A stretch of 64,000 bases of DNA. Origin: Gigaspora margarita. Taxonomy: Eukaryota > Glomeromycota > Glomeromycetes > Diversisporales > Gigasporaceae. Every line of letters starts with the position of its first letter. Positions within the stretch are counted from its first letter, which is position 1. The notes below the pieces were generated by a model, which saw only the letters and a list, made by a program, of their open reading frames with translations, did no database searches and was not told the DNA's origin. Where the stretch lies: NCBI GenBank assembly GCA_009809945.1, contig WTPW01000030.1, positions 523,264 through 587,263 of the forward strand, written 5' to 3'. Positions 34,166 to 46,009 of the stretch are shown here, piece by piece. Position numbers and translations under genes: made by a program.

Positions 34166-35205
34166 AATTGGAGCATATATCTTAGTTATTGATAAAATAA
34201 ATTACAAAATTGGGGGAAAACATACATTTACAGCAAAAGATTGGCTAAAATCCAAAAATTACTTTCTTTGCAAATTATTAATTAGAGATTATATCTTTTA
34301 CACATGCATTACTATAAATTTATAAAATATGCTATTTAAAATTAAAGTAAATTCTAGTAATCATTGCTAAAAATTTTCATTTCAAATTTAAGATCCTAAG
34401 AAGTAAGGCTCCGACCCTATGAAAATCGTCGTTTTATCACTAGTCATAATCCATCAAAGAGGTTTTAACGTCCGGATTTCGTGTAGAGCATAAAAATGGT
34501 GCAAAAATTACGGAATTTATATTAAATCTATCTGATTTTTAGACATGTAAGCTTTTTTTAAACATTAGAACAAAAACTAGACAAGCTTTTCTATCCCTAA
34601 ACTGTTTCAAATTCAGGGCAATTTTGCCCTGAAATTAGCTATAAAAGTGCTTCGTATCTATTTTTTTTTTTAAAAATTTAAATAAATTTTTTTTAATATT
34701 TAATAAAAATAAAATTATAATTTTGTAAAATTTATATAATTATAAACCAAATAAATTAAATATATATAAGGCAAAAAGATACATAATATGAAATTTTTTT
34801 TTAACTAATAATTTATAATTTTTTAACAAATTATTTAAATACTAGTATAAAATTGGAACTCGAATTCAAACTTTCGCATTATATTATTCGAACTTAGTTT
34901 CGAACCGTTCTCAAATTCGGATTTATATGGAACAGACCAAATGGGACTTTTACTGTCCCTTACATGCACATAAAAACTATTGCTAATAATTAAATTAATA
35001 AGCTTTTTTTTTTCATTAGAAAACTTTTTGTTACTATTACACACTTTTCAAATAACAAAAAGCGTTGATGTTTTTTATTATTAGCAGGTTTTTAAACTTT
35101 TATAAATTACTAAGCTTCGACCTTCTGAGTTGAAAAAAGACAAATCTGCTCCAACTAAATACCGATCTTACAGATATTTTTCGATATACAGATGCCTCAA
35201 ACCCA
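34166..35205. other. AT-rich intergenic DNA
   Basis: No gene recognised. A small perfect hairpin AGGGCAATTTTGCCCT lies at 34616-34631. Confidence 0.4.
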
Positions 35206-35208
35206 TTT

Positions 35209-35871
35209 TTTTTTATCCGACATCCAGAGTTTCCAGCTATTCGTAGCATCTAAAATAGCGCTATTTCTAGCAAATTGCTACAAATAGCTAACTATATTGT
35301 TGTTTTTTTTTTTTTTGCTAAGATGTAGGGTCCCGGCATGGACCGGCCCGTTAGGCCCATTGGACTTTTTTTTTGAAAGTTAATTTGGGCCATATCTTAT
35401 AGTACTATTCACATAATAACATATCATGTGACTGGTACCTTTAAATGTGGCTCAAATTAACTTTCAAAACAAGCCTAACGGGCCTAATATGCCGGACCCT
35501 ATTAAGATGCGAAATTTGCTATCAATACAATAATTATAAGACTTTTTCTTTTGCTTGTAAACAATTGGTAGCTTTTGAATTATCTGTGATAACCTTAGTA
35601 CAAGTTAGATTCATTTGTGCTTTTTATAAATATAAGCGTCATTATTTTTTTTTTTTTTTAAAAAAAATAAACAGTTACTAATTATATTGGAGTTCAAAAA
35701 CTGAGAATAAGCCCGATTCCGTTGATGATTGCTAATTTGCTATTTTTTGCCATTTTTGCTAGCTATATTTCGACTATTAATAGCTGGACTCACTATTAAT
35801 AGATAGAATTAATGAATGATTATTTACAGATACATATAATTGATAAATTGTCATTTGAGGGATGTCGGATA
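35209..35871. mobile_element. Probable TIR element W, split by MITE G
   Basis: Inverted ends TTTATCCGACATCC (left, 35206-35219) and GGATGTCGGATAAA (right, 35859-35872), with subterminal GCTATTNNTAG-like motifs on both sides. No coding frame and no clear target duplication. Confidence 0.5.
35326..35501. mobile_element. hAT-like MITE G (176 bp)
   Basis: Inverted repeats TAGGGTCCCGGCAT and, reversed, TAGGGTCCGGCATA extend about 70 bp inward through GGCCCGTTAGGC and GAAAGTTAATTTG. Flanks CTAAGATG (35318-35325) and TTAAGATG (35502-35509) match at 7 of 8 bases. Confidence 0.82.
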
Positions 35872-36175
35872 AATGGCCTATAAGGAAAATAATGTCGAGA
35901 AATTTAAACATGCAGTAACACAAACTCTTATATTTTGCGCATAAAGTTATTATTGATCTACAACTTATATATGAAAATGCATCTAGATAGCATTGTTTTC
36001 TATAATTATCAAAATTTTATTATTGACGCACGAATATTTAACTCAATGCATTGATAAAAACACTCCATAGTTTTCTGAATACGGAATGGTTTAACAGTTA
36101 CGTAATTATATGTCAAAAATTCCTAAAGTGAGAAAAAATATAGTTTTAAAATACGTTAATTATTCCTAACGAACA

Positions 36176-36182
36176 GTATAAA
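36176..36182 (+). promoter_or_regulatory. Possible TATA element of the tyrosinase gene
   Basis: GTATAAAG about 75 bases before the ATG, in a leader that becomes A-rich (36210-36255) as is usual for well translated fungal leaders. In such AT-rich DNA a chance match is possible. Confidence 0.35.
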
Positions 36183-36255
36183 GATGACCCAAATTCAAAA
36201 TTTATCCACATAAAAAAAAAACCATACTGAACAAAAAAACAAATATATTAAAAAT

Positions 36256-38146
36256 ATGGGATTAAGTCATTCTTCAATTTATCATTCTTCTCATGTGAGA
36301 AGTGTAACGACATCTGGACCAGTTATCGTTGAACCATTTTCAGATTTATACCCACGTTTGGATATTTGGGATTTCTATATCAATGAAACATATAGACCAC
36401 AATTCGATTTGTTTATTCAAAGTTATCAATCGATCTATGATCGTCCCTATGAAGACATGCGATCGTTTTACCAGGTTGCTGGCATTCATGGATTACCTTA
36501 TACAGCCTATGATGGTGTTGTCGATGATGAACACGAATATAATAATGATACAGATTGGGCAAAAGGTCGTTGGGGTGGATATTGTCATCATGGAGATATT
36601 TTATTTGCAACTTGGCATAGGCCATATATGCTTTTGATTGAATCTCTATTAGCTAAAGAAGCTAAACAAATTGCTTTACAATACCCAGATAATGAAAAAG
36701 AAAAGTATGTTGAAGCAGCAAAACAACTTCGTCATCCTTATTGGGATTGGGCTGATGAAAAATCAATAAAAGGTGTTCCAGAAATATTCCTAACACCTGA
36801 AATTGAAATAAACTCTCCACAAGGCAAAAAAAAAGTCAAAAATCCGTTAAAAAGTTATACTTTACCGGTTAATCTTTCATATCCCTTGGAAAAAGGTCAA
36901 AATCCAACTGATAAACCCAATTATAAAATTCCCAACAAAACATATAATCTATTTACACCCGCTGGTTATCCTACTGTCAGATATCCTAACTCTAATTATG
37001 AAGATCAAAATGACTTATTAAATCAAAATGTGTCAGTATATGTTTCTAAAGTATTTAGACCTGGACTTTATCAAATGTTTCATATAAGAAACTATCTACA
37101 TTTTAGCAATCATGGTGTAAGATCAGATGATACACAAATAGGAAATATATTTGGAGGTCATCCGGCTCCTTTAGAAATCGTTGGATCAGCACATTTTGCA
37201 TCTTTTGAAACAACTCATGATGTTTTTCATCTAATATTCGGTGGTCCTGGAGGTCATATGGCTTATGCAGATTTAGCTGGATTTGATCCAATGTTCTATT
37301 TTCATCATGTCAACATAGATCGTCTTTTTGCACTTTGGCAGGGAGTGTTAGTATTATTTTTTATTCAAATAATTATTTTTAATTATAAATAACTAATTAA
37401 TCTTATATATATGTATATATGCATGCATATATAGATTTCCTGATAGTTGGATGCAACAAAATGTTGCACGCAACGGAACTTATACAGAAGAAATTGATAC
37501 AGTATTAGATGAAAATACGGATTTAACACCATTTCGAAAGACAAAAACAAAATTCTGGAAATCATCAGATATTCGATATATAGAAAAACTTGGTTATACA
37601 TATCCTCAAGTAGAAAAATTTAAAGGTCAAGATCCTAAAAAATTACAAACTTATCTTCTTGAACTTTATAAACCTGATCCTCATTATGGTCATAGGTTTT
37701 TCGTAAAGTTGACTGTAGAAGCTGGTAAATTAATTGGACCATACTCCATTAGAGTATTTGTTGATTTGAAAAATGCGACTGCCCAGACACCTATAACTTC
37801 GCCTCATTTTGCTGGTCTCGTGACCATGTGGCGTAATACTAATAAAAATAATTTTGTCGTAGGAACAGTCGATATTACAGCAACTATGGAACGATTGGGA
37901 ATTCGAATGCAAACATATAATGTTTTTAATGAAGTTAATGTTACGACAGGCTTGTTAAACTCAACTGCAATTTTTGATGTTAAAAAAGATATCAACATAG
38001 TTCCTACTTTATTAAATGATCAGGGAGTTAGTCCAAAAGAAGCTGGGGTTAATAAGGTTGAAATTTTTTCATTCGAACACGACAAAGTTAATCAAAATTT
38101 CTTAGAAGAAAACACTGGTCAACATCATGGTTTTGTAAAATTTTGA
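36256..38146 (+). CDS. Tyrosinase (polyphenol oxidase), two exons
   Basis: Exons 36256-37346 and 37435-38146; the 88-nt intron (GTTAGT...ATATAG) is in phase 2 and joins LWQGV to FPDSWMQQN, giving 600 residues, normal for fungal tyrosinases. Tyrosinases oxidise monophenols to diphenols and o-quinones, leading to melanin or cross-linked wall phenolics. Copper A ligands are His78 (GIHGLP), His112 (YCHH) and His121 (TWHRP), with Cys110 placed for the Cys-x-His thioether bridge typical of fungal enzymes. Copper B ligands are His321 and His325 (THDVFH) and His351 in the DPMFYFHH-VNIDR signature. A C-terminal domain follows (RFFVKLTVEAG, SIRVFVD). There is no signal peptide, in keeping with cytosolic fungal tyrosinases activated by removal of the C-terminal domain. 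The ATG is preceded by an A-rich leader and gives the expected N-terminus. The gene is intact, free of repeats, and more GC-balanced than its surroundings. An alternative donor two bases upstream would break the frame. Confidence 0.95.
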
Positions 38147-38149
38147 ATT

Positions 38150-38670
38150 TATCAATGAATTTAATTATTTATTGAACAGATCCATATCTGATATGTGATT
38201 TTATTCAATAGCTATTAATCTCGTATCATTTATAACGCCTTTTTTTTTATATTGTATAATTACATTTATTAATCACATCACATACACAGATACTTACCGC
38301 ACAGTGCTGTATATAGTGTAACGAATCATATTACAGATAGATTAGATTATTTTCTTTTCTTATTTTATATATATATATATTCTGTTTATTCGAGTTTATT
38401 TCTTTTACCACCCAAACGTCATAAAGATAGAACCATGTTTATTATTAATTATTCCCCCAAACGATGTTTTTAATTAGTTATACTAAATGGAATCATTATT
38501 CTCGCTCGGATTTCATATTAAACACTGTCTTTATAAGACATAATGAAGACATGATGGGAGTAGTGCTCCACTTCATCACTTCTCTTCTACTATTGCATAT
38601 TGTGCTCATAACAACTCTATGTACATGTAAATATGTTCACATGCCGAAGCATAATTGAGGATCGCCAAAC
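38150..38670. other. 3' flank of the tyrosinase gene
   Basis: AT-rich, with a (TA)n run at 38367-38382. No further gene seen; the open frame at 38464-38658 has no family features. Confidence 0.4.
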
Positions 38671-38671
38671 G

Positions 38672-39008
38672 CTAAGGTGTGGCGTATTCTACTTTTTTTT
38701 TTTTTTTTTTTTGCGAGTTCAAGCCAACGCAAATGTTGCGGCACATTTCACTCGTTACATACATCATCAATTTTTATAATAGTGAGTTCGAGCCCACGCT
38801 ATGTTGCGGCGCATTCGACTCATTACACACGATATCAATTTTTATATAATGGCGCATTCAACTCCTTACACATGACAATATTAACTTTTATAAGTGTAGC
38901 GAGTTGACCCCACGCTTCAACTCGGTACACATGATAACATCCACATAAAATAGCGAGTTCGAGCCCACGCTATGGTGCGGCGCATTCAACTCGTTACACA
39001 TGACAACA
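38672..39008. repeat. About 4-5 tandem copies of an ~80-bp GC-richer unit
   Basis: Units centred on GAGTTCGAGCCCACGCTATG followed by TTGCGGCGCATTCGACTCG and TTACACATGACAA repeat at about 38714, 38780, 38838 (partial), 38896 and 38960. Each unit contains GCGAGTTCGAGCCCACGC, which can form a small stem-loop resembling a tRNA T-arm. The unit stands out by GC content. Confidence 0.75.
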
Positions 39009-39175
39009 GGCAGGGCGCTAGGTGCAATGAATGAGAGAGAGGTCGGGAGGGATGGAGCCAGATTATAATCGGGCATCGAAGAGAACAAGTGACAAGACAA
39101 GCGAAGTAAGAAAGCACTGAGATTCACCATTTACTCCCATATGTATCTTTATAATCTCATACTTACGTACGTACT

Positions 39176-39860
39176 GTCACGGTTAAAAATTTTAACCCGT
39201 GACTTAATTGTGAATTGGTCACACCAGAATACTCCAGTGACCCAAGCCATCCGAAATTACAAGGCATTTGATTGTGGCGGAGGCTTTGAGGTAATATTTG
39301 TTCCCAGAAGTTGTTTGCATGCAATGGCCGGAGGCTTGGAGATACAGATAATTGTTTATTGTAGGAACAGGTTATTGCTGATTTCTGGTTGTGGGAATTG
39401 TAAGTAAATATTGACGTGCAATATTGTGAGCGTATTGTGAGTAAATTGTGAATTGGTTGTGAAGAAATTGTGAGCAGATTGTGAGGAGTTTTGTGAAGCG
39501 GCTTTACTTTAAGAGTATTATAGAAGCGAAGCGCAGTAGTTCTTAATAACTCAGAAAGCCTGAGTTTTCGCGCTACTATGATAAAATCAGACTTGTCTCA
39601 GGATATGATTTAGATTAGAATGACTTGATTATTTAGTTATAATAATACCCACTATTCTTATACTGTAGTGTAGTAGTTTAGTTTTATTATATTATTTTGT
39701 CGTTATATGATTTAGTGTAGTCTTTATTAATGTTATTATAATAAATTACCGCCCCCCCAATGCTTAATAAATTACATCATATACATCTTATTTAAATCAA
39801 TCAATTAGATTGATCTAGTTAAGTGATAACCCCGACCCAGAAATATATTCTCGTGACATC
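39176..39860. mobile_element. Possible solo LTR or other retroelement remnant
   Basis: Starts TGTCACGG, directly followed by the palindromic GGTTAAAAATTTTAACCCGT, and a stretch ending GTGACA lies at 39855-39860, so the ends would be TGTCAC...GTGACA. The block is less AT-rich than its surroundings and contains repeated ATTGTGAG/ATTGTGAA motifs (39415-39500). No 5-bp target duplication was found and there is no second copy in the window, so this is a weak call. Confidence 0.3.
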
Positions 39861-40656
39861 ATAGACCCGTGTACTATTGTTATAAATTTAAACTCAAGTG
39901 AATCATCGGAACTAAATTGTACCGATTTCCATCATTGATGGTCACAGTACCTATAATCTCTATCACATACATATCTATAATCTTCATTGCATACAATCAT
40001 ATGCTATTACCTTTTTATATAAGCCTCAATTTCATATAAGCCACAAATCAGATTATTCTCGTGATAATAACCCTAGCGTGACTGTCATCAACGCATAGGC
40101 TATAAGTGTCTGGGTGACTTGGACGCATGAAAATCTAGTCTACCGCGAAAACGTGGTCAAAACAGCGAATATGTGGTATCTGGAACCGAAACCACAGCGA
40201 ATTAGTAGTAAACACAGCGAGTTCGCTGAGGATTCAGCGTATACATTGTGATAATTCAAAATATATTTAAGACCTACGAATTCAATAAAGTGCAAAATAA
40301 GTTTCCCATTCACTTTAAATAAATAACACAATAAAAGTAAAATATTTAACTCTTGAATTCGACTTATTACTTTATTAAACCCTTCGTAACTCAATTCGAC
40401 GGACAGAATTGACTCGCAACTTCGAATCGGTTTTATTAAGACTCGAATTCTGTGTAACTGAACTACGTTAATCCTTTGAAATTGTCCACATGATTAAATC
40501 CGTCTACCCTTCGTCAATAGTGAAGTGTCTTTAGTCCAAAAATATTTAGCTTGTAAACACCGCTTCTTTAGCATCACCGGTGTCAGTCGGGTCTTTTGAT
40601 ATCAATTTCCCCATCCAAATAATTTTCCCGGAACCCTGGGAAGCAAAACATTCATT
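39861..40656. other. Gene-free interval of moderate GC
   Basis: Contains repeated ACAGCGAATT / CACAGCGAGTTCG motifs (40160-40230). No gene recognised. Confidence 0.35.
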
Positions 40657-41307
40657 TTGATGATACTGATCAACATGAAAATCCCTGAATTTTCAAAAAT
40701 TTGAGCGAAGATATCATGACAACCATAAGATCAAATTTGATAGAACTTTTTTTATTCAAATTCTATGGCTTAATAGAATTCAAATAAAAAAAATTCATCG
40801 AATTAAGTCAAGTGATTGTCGAGTTATCTTCACTCAAAGTCAGAGAAAAATCAAAACGCCTATCAAAATAGAAGCCGCGCCAAATTTTTTAACTAATTTT
40901 GAGCGAAGATACCTCGACAACCATCTGACCAAATTTGGTAAACCTTTTTTATTTGAATTCTATAGCTTTATAGAATTCAAATAAAGAAATGTCAAATTTT
41001 TTAGTCAAGTGGTTGTCAAGATATCTTCGCTCAAAGTCAAACCTATCAAAATAGAAGCTGCGCCAAATTTGTTTCTAAATTTGAGCAAAGATATCTTGAC
41101 AACTATCTAACCAAATTCGATAAAACTTTTTTATTTGAATTCTACGAAGTCAAAGAATTTAAATAAAAAGTTTTATTGAATTTGGTGAGATGGTTGTCAA
41201 GATATCTTTGCTCAAATTTAGAAAAATTTGGCGCAGCTTCTATTTTGATAGTTGGTTTGATTTTTCTCTGACTTTGAGTGAAGATATCTTAACAACCGCT
41301 TAACTAA

Positions 41308-41837
41308 GGCCATTCGAAGTTGATTCTTTGGTTAACTTCACTTTTCCAGGACTCTCGGGAGGGGAGATAAAATGAAACGAACATATGAAACGAACATATA
41401 AAAATGAACAAAGATGGGCCAATTTGATTGGTTGATATAAATTAGATGACTGGCGAGAGTCATCCAGCGTTTTGATTGGCTGTTCGTTTTCGGAGCCAAA
41501 AGTTTCACAGCCAATCAAATTTCAAGATCAGGTGTAATGTAGCACGATCAAGAAAATTCAAAACAAACGTTCGTTTTGTCAAAAATCGCTTATAGCTCAA
41601 AATTTAGTCTATGAAAGAGCCTTCTGCGCATTAGTTAAAATTTTTCCTTGCAAAATTTTGATATATAAAATACCTTCTAATCCAACTTAATAATAAGACC
41701 CTAACCCTAACTAAACAAAACAAAATTTTATTTCGAAGTAATTTGAAACTTTTTTGGATGGCGATTCTACTCTAGTAGTGGGGGAGACTTCAGCTGGGGG
41801 GGGGGTGATGTTAACCAAAAAATTGACTTCAACGGCC
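41308..41837. mobile_element. Harbinger-like MITE H1 (530 bp), itself carrying an R1-like insert
   Basis: Ends GGCCATTCGAAGTTGATTCT and, reversed, GGCCGTTGAAGTCAATTTTT, with TAA duplicated at 41305-41307 and 41838-41840. GGCC-type ends plus a three-base TWA duplication are the PIF/Harbinger signature. It is about 285 bp longer than H2 because a segment related to MITE R1 (about 41496-41775, with GATCAGGTGTAATGTA and ACCCTAACCCTAACT) sits in the middle. Confidence 0.85.
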
Positions 41838-42789
41838 TAAATTTTATAAAAATTTTTATTTAAATTCTATGAAGCTATACACTAGCAATCATAAATAATA
41901 CAATAAAATTTTTTTTGGTTAAATCGCATTATATCATGCCACACTGGGTGTATTCTTTTACTTATTTTTATTTTACTCATAAATGGTATGGCATTCACAT
42001 AAAAAATTCTTATAAAGTATTAATAAGGTAAATTTTTCAGAAGAATGAGCTTTATTTAAAATTACGAATTGATTATTTTTGCTCGTTTTAAACACAACAC
42101 GAACCTAAAACAAAAAATTTTTGTTATATATAAAAAAATTTTTTTTTATACTTTAATATTTTATGCCCGCCACAACATAGTATATCCATCTTGTGCCTTA
42201 ATAGTTTCACAAACTTGTTTTGGCATTGGAATGAAATCTGATGATTCGGGCCCTCACTTTGATTTTCAACCAGATCACCTGGATCTTGCCACAGGGATCT
42301 TTTTTACTTGAAATTTATCCAAAATGTCTCCAAGCTGATGGTCAACCTTGACCTACAAATATTTTAAAGATTAAGTTTAGAGGGTGGGAATACCAATTAA
42401 AAATCTTTGCTTAATTATTTCTAAGCTAATGTTTTATAACTATCATGTTATATTCTTTATAATTATCTTACTACCTATATTATTTTTTTAATGGCAAATT
42501 CATGATCTCAAATAGTTTTCTACAGAATTTTAATGAAAATATGTTAGTATAATTCAATCTCCATCATATAATCGACTTTGTAAAGGCTATTAAAACTACA
42601 AAATATAATATAGTACTATATCCTCATGAACCTGCCCAAATATTTAATGTAAAAGCAAAATAATAATTTCTCAAAGAGATTTCTATAGTACAATTTACTA
42701 TCAAACTCAAAAATTTTGAACTTTGGCTTGTCAGACCAAATTATCTTTGACCAGTACTTAATAGACTGATTTTTACAAATTCAAGCTAA

Positions 42790-43060
42790 GGCCATGCCAA
42801 ATTAAACTATATTTAACATAACCTCCTTATCTTTTGAGCCTCAGATAGAGGGGTAATAAACATCCACCAGCCAAAATAAGTGAGGGCTAAACTGGATTTT
42901 TGCCACACAAAATAAGTATAGTCACTTTATATAAAAATCATATTAACTGTTCAAAAAAAATGTTTTTAGCCATTCAAAATCTCATGTTTTTTACCCCATG
43001 TTTAGTGTTGCAGATCCTTTATTAGTGTTATGTTAAACATAGAATCAAATTGGAATGGCC
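42790..43060. mobile_element. Harbinger-like MITE H4 (271 bp)
   Basis: Ends GGCCATGCCAAATTAAACTA and, reversed, GGCCATTCCAATTTGATTCT followed by GTTTAACATAAC on both sides; TAA duplicated (42787-42789; 43061-43063). Confidence 0.85.
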
Positions 43061-44489
43061 TAATGTTTTTGTTAACAATCACATGGGCAAAGCTTTTTTC
43101 ACTTATTCGTTAGTGCTAAACTATAGTTACAAAATGTATAAAAAATAATATAAAGCATATTATTACATACTGTTTACTTTTTTTAGTAAGACCATACTTA
43201 AATGGTAATTAAATAATAAAGGTAAGCTGGCTTAATTCAAAATCATCATTTGGGTTGGCTCACTGCTGACAGGTAAATGGCAAACCTTTACCAATTTTTT
43301 GCAAACAGATATCCCAACTACTATTATTGGTGTAAAAAGCTAGAAAGGAACTAATATTATGTGTCTAGCTTACCACCCTTATGGTGCACAATTTTTGTAG
43401 CAACAAAGAAACTTGGCTTCTTTGAATTTTAAATTGTATGCTTTTTTTGCTAGAATGTCATTTGAAGTTCTATTGTAGTACAATAATGTGCAAATGGTAA
43501 GAAATTTACTATTCATGCATTCCTTTGCTGCAAAATAGTCATCATCTGATTGTTGTAAAAATGATCAAAAATAATGCATCACATGATTTGTGTTACATTT
43601 ATGCATATTTTTACATCAGTAATAATAATGACTATTAAAATTTTAATACCAAAATAAGGTACCATTTACAAGTAAAATAAAAAAGTAAAAGGATACACAC
43701 AGTGTGGCATGATATAATGTAATTTAACCAAAAAATTTTTTGTTGCATTATTTATGATCATTAGTGTAAAATTCAAATAAAAAAAGTTTTATCAAATTTG
43801 ATCAGATTATTGTTGAGTTATCTTTATTCAAATTAGTTAAAAAATTTGGCTCAGTTTCTAATTTGGATAGGTGTTTTGATTTTTATCTGACTATGAGTGA
43901 AGATAACTCAACAACTACTTGACTAAATTCGATGAATTTTTTTTGTTTGAATTTTATAAAACCATAAAATTTGAATAAAAACTGTTTTGCCAAATTTGGT
44001 CTTATGATTGTCAAGATATCTTTGCTCAAAGTTTTGAAAATTCTTATTTTTACTGGGATTTTCATGTCAATCAGTATTGTTACAGAGTGAACTGTAGAGT
44101 CAATAATTTATATGTGAAAATATATGGATTTAGATGATAAGGCAGCTCACTTGATTTATTAAAAGGAATTATCAAGGGAATTTATTAAATGTATTTTATT
44201 ATTTACTGAAATCCCAGAGGATGTCCTTTTACAACAGTGAAATCATAGGATTTTTATAACTTCTACTCATTAAAGAACCCATGGGACTTAAGGGTAATTA
44301 TTAAAAAGTAAGTAAGAAACTAACTCTAAAGTAGGAACTTATAACAATAATTAAATCATAAAAAGGCTTTGCTTCACTTATTACAATATTTCATATTGCA
44401 TCCACTTGTAATTATAACTAAATTTTCTTTCTTCTTTCCCCACATACTTGTTCTTTGGATGTTTAAATTTCATGTTTGTTTTTTATTTT

Positions 44490-45107
44490 ATTCAGCTGAC
44501 AAGCCTTACCCGATTGACAAACATTTAGCCTCTAGTCATGAGTCTACTGTGCCCGATTTTGTAGATCTACCTTTTGCCCGTGACAGTATCAAAAATGTAG
44601 GTTTTGCCCCTGAACTAGGGATGGGTACGGTTACGGTTATAGCCGTTTGTGACCGGCTATTAGCCGTAACCGATTCTAGTCGGTCAGAGCGGCTTAGCTG
44701 ACCGACTAAATTATAGCCGATGCCAGATTTCAAAACAGATCGACACGGATCAGCCCGATAAGCGGAAGATCCCGTAAATACTATACGTGATCGACTGTAC
44801 ACAAAATATGATTCTTTGTGTAACCGTAAATTTGTCGATCCTTATTTTCTTGCTTTAATCTCAATTATCTCAAGAACCAACGAACCAATTTTGATGATCT
44901 AATCGCCATTAGAATCAGAAAGATCGGCTCTGCATAGTAAAATAATTGATCGACTATAGTCGGCTATTAGCCGGTATGACCGACCGCACTTAGCCGGTTA
45001 TATGCCTATAGTCGATAATAACCGACCGAAACCGACCGTAACCGACCGAACCCATCCCTACCCTGAACCACCATTATCCCGTCTGCATAAATATCACCTG
45101 ATCTAAT
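44490..45107 (+). pseudogene. Coding fragment split by hAT MITE K
   Basis: Removing K and one copy of its target duplication joins 44495-44615 to 45069-45107 into one frame after an acceptor TTATTCAG (44486-44493). The reading has ADKPYPIDKHLASSHESTV, then PDFVDLPFARDSIKNVGFAP, then EPPLSRLHKYHLI before a stop. Composition is that of a real protein, not of AT-rich noise, but the family was not recognised and no upstream exon was identified. It is either a single exon disrupted by K or a relic. Confidence 0.45.
44616..45060. mobile_element. hAT MITE K (445 bp) with perfect 8-bp duplication
   Basis: Ends TAGGGATGGGTACGG and CCGACCGAACCCATCCCTA; exact flanks CCCTGAAC at 44608-44615 and 45061-45068. 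Dense ACCGACCG / CGGTCGGT and TTAGCCGG motifs fill both subterminal regions. GC-rich compared with the window. Confidence 0.93.
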
Positions 45108-45755
45108 CCATATATTTGCATCATTCTTAAAATATCATTTAATCGATTGAATATATCATTTTAATTGAATCAATCATTCCCACATGTTAGCATCACCAGT
45201 ATAAGCGATTTTGCTTTATTGTGGTGATTTAGTGATTCATCTTTGCCACTTATCGCAATTAGATTTCAGTAAAACGCCTTCACCTATTTATACTCCTCAT
45301 CCTTAATCGGTTAGAGCTTTAAATTGGCACTATTGTCTATATTGTTTTATCGTTCTCCCAAATTAACCGTTACAATAGTGCTACCGGATTTTACAAGGAA
45401 TCAAAGATTAAGTAAATAATACCGCCGGGGTATTGTGTGTAATATACAAGGAGGGTATACTGAAGAGATTGTGGGTTGATTATATAACATGATCATTTAT
45501 TTAGATCATATACATTTCGAATTGATTAGTACTGGGACATTTTTCAAAAATGTTAGAATCTACAATTGAATAGCACCCAATACTATTTTTAAAGTGGATA
45601 CTTTCCAAGGGGTATTGTATGCAGCAATGTACGGAGGTCAAAAATTTTTATTTAAATATCAAAAACATAAAAATTTAAATATTAGAATAGAAGGGGTATG
45701 CCTCTATAGTATATAAAAATTACGTAATTAATGTCAATGCCCTTACTTTATTAAA
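45108..45755. other. Intergenic DNA of moderate GC
   Basis: No gene or element boundary recognised. Confidence 0.35.
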
Positions 45756-45759
45756 ATAA

Positions 45760-46004
45760 AGCCGTTTGAAGTTGATTCTTCTGTTAACATCACTTTTCCA
45801 GGACTCTCGGGAGGGGGATAAAATGAAGCGAATATATGAAATGAACATATAAAAATTAACAAAGGTGGGCAATTTCATTGGTTGATGTAAATCAGGTGAC
45901 TGGCAAGAGTCATCCAACGTTTTGATTTGCTGTTCATTTTTGGGGGGAGGGGGGGGGGCTTCAGTTGGGGGTGATATTAACCGAAAAATTAACTTCAAAC
46001 GGTC
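45760..46004. mobile_element. Harbinger-like MITE H2 (245 bp)
   Basis: Ends AGCCGTTTGAAGTTGATTCT and, reversed, GACCGTTTGAAGTTAATTTT, TAA at 45757-45759 and 46005-46007. Interior matches H1 closely (CCAGGACTCTCGGGAGGGG) without the R1-like insert; a G-run of ten lies at about 45949-45958. Confidence 0.88.
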
Positions 46005-46009
46005 TAATG

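Larger units (their letters stand above)
40657..44088. mobile_element. Foldback element I, about 3.4 kb, host to several MITEs
   Basis: Left GATACTGATCAACATGAAAA followed by TCCC... matches in reverse the right end AATACTGATTGACATGAAAA TCCC (44050-44085). Inside the ends, blocks with GAGCGAAGATATCTTGACAA and its complement alternate many times at 40700-41300 and 43790-44040, giving a long multi-hairpin terminal region. A further inverted pair (ATCATAAATAATACAATAAA, ATATCATGCCACACTG) lies at 41863-41985 and 43680-43790. The centre (42000-43680) has fragments of open frames on the minus strand (for example 42200-42340) but no recognisable transposase. Confidence 0.7.

Noticed and set aside
36329-36637. 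Alternative frames over the tyrosinase gene (also 36413-36625, 37103-37291, 37730-37998)
   Set aside because: Shadows of a clearly conserved enzyme frame.
42069-42339. Transposase gene for foldback element I
   Set aside because: Minus-strand fragments read for 20-30 codons but are broken by several stops and show no catalytic motif that could be named.
44536-44802. Minus-strand frame 44536-44802 and the right part of the + frame ending 44701
   Set aside because: Both run into MITE K, whose CGGTTACGG-type repeats create the frames.
45720-45998. Minus-strand frame with poly-proline
   Set aside because: Produced by the G-run of Harbinger-like MITE H2.
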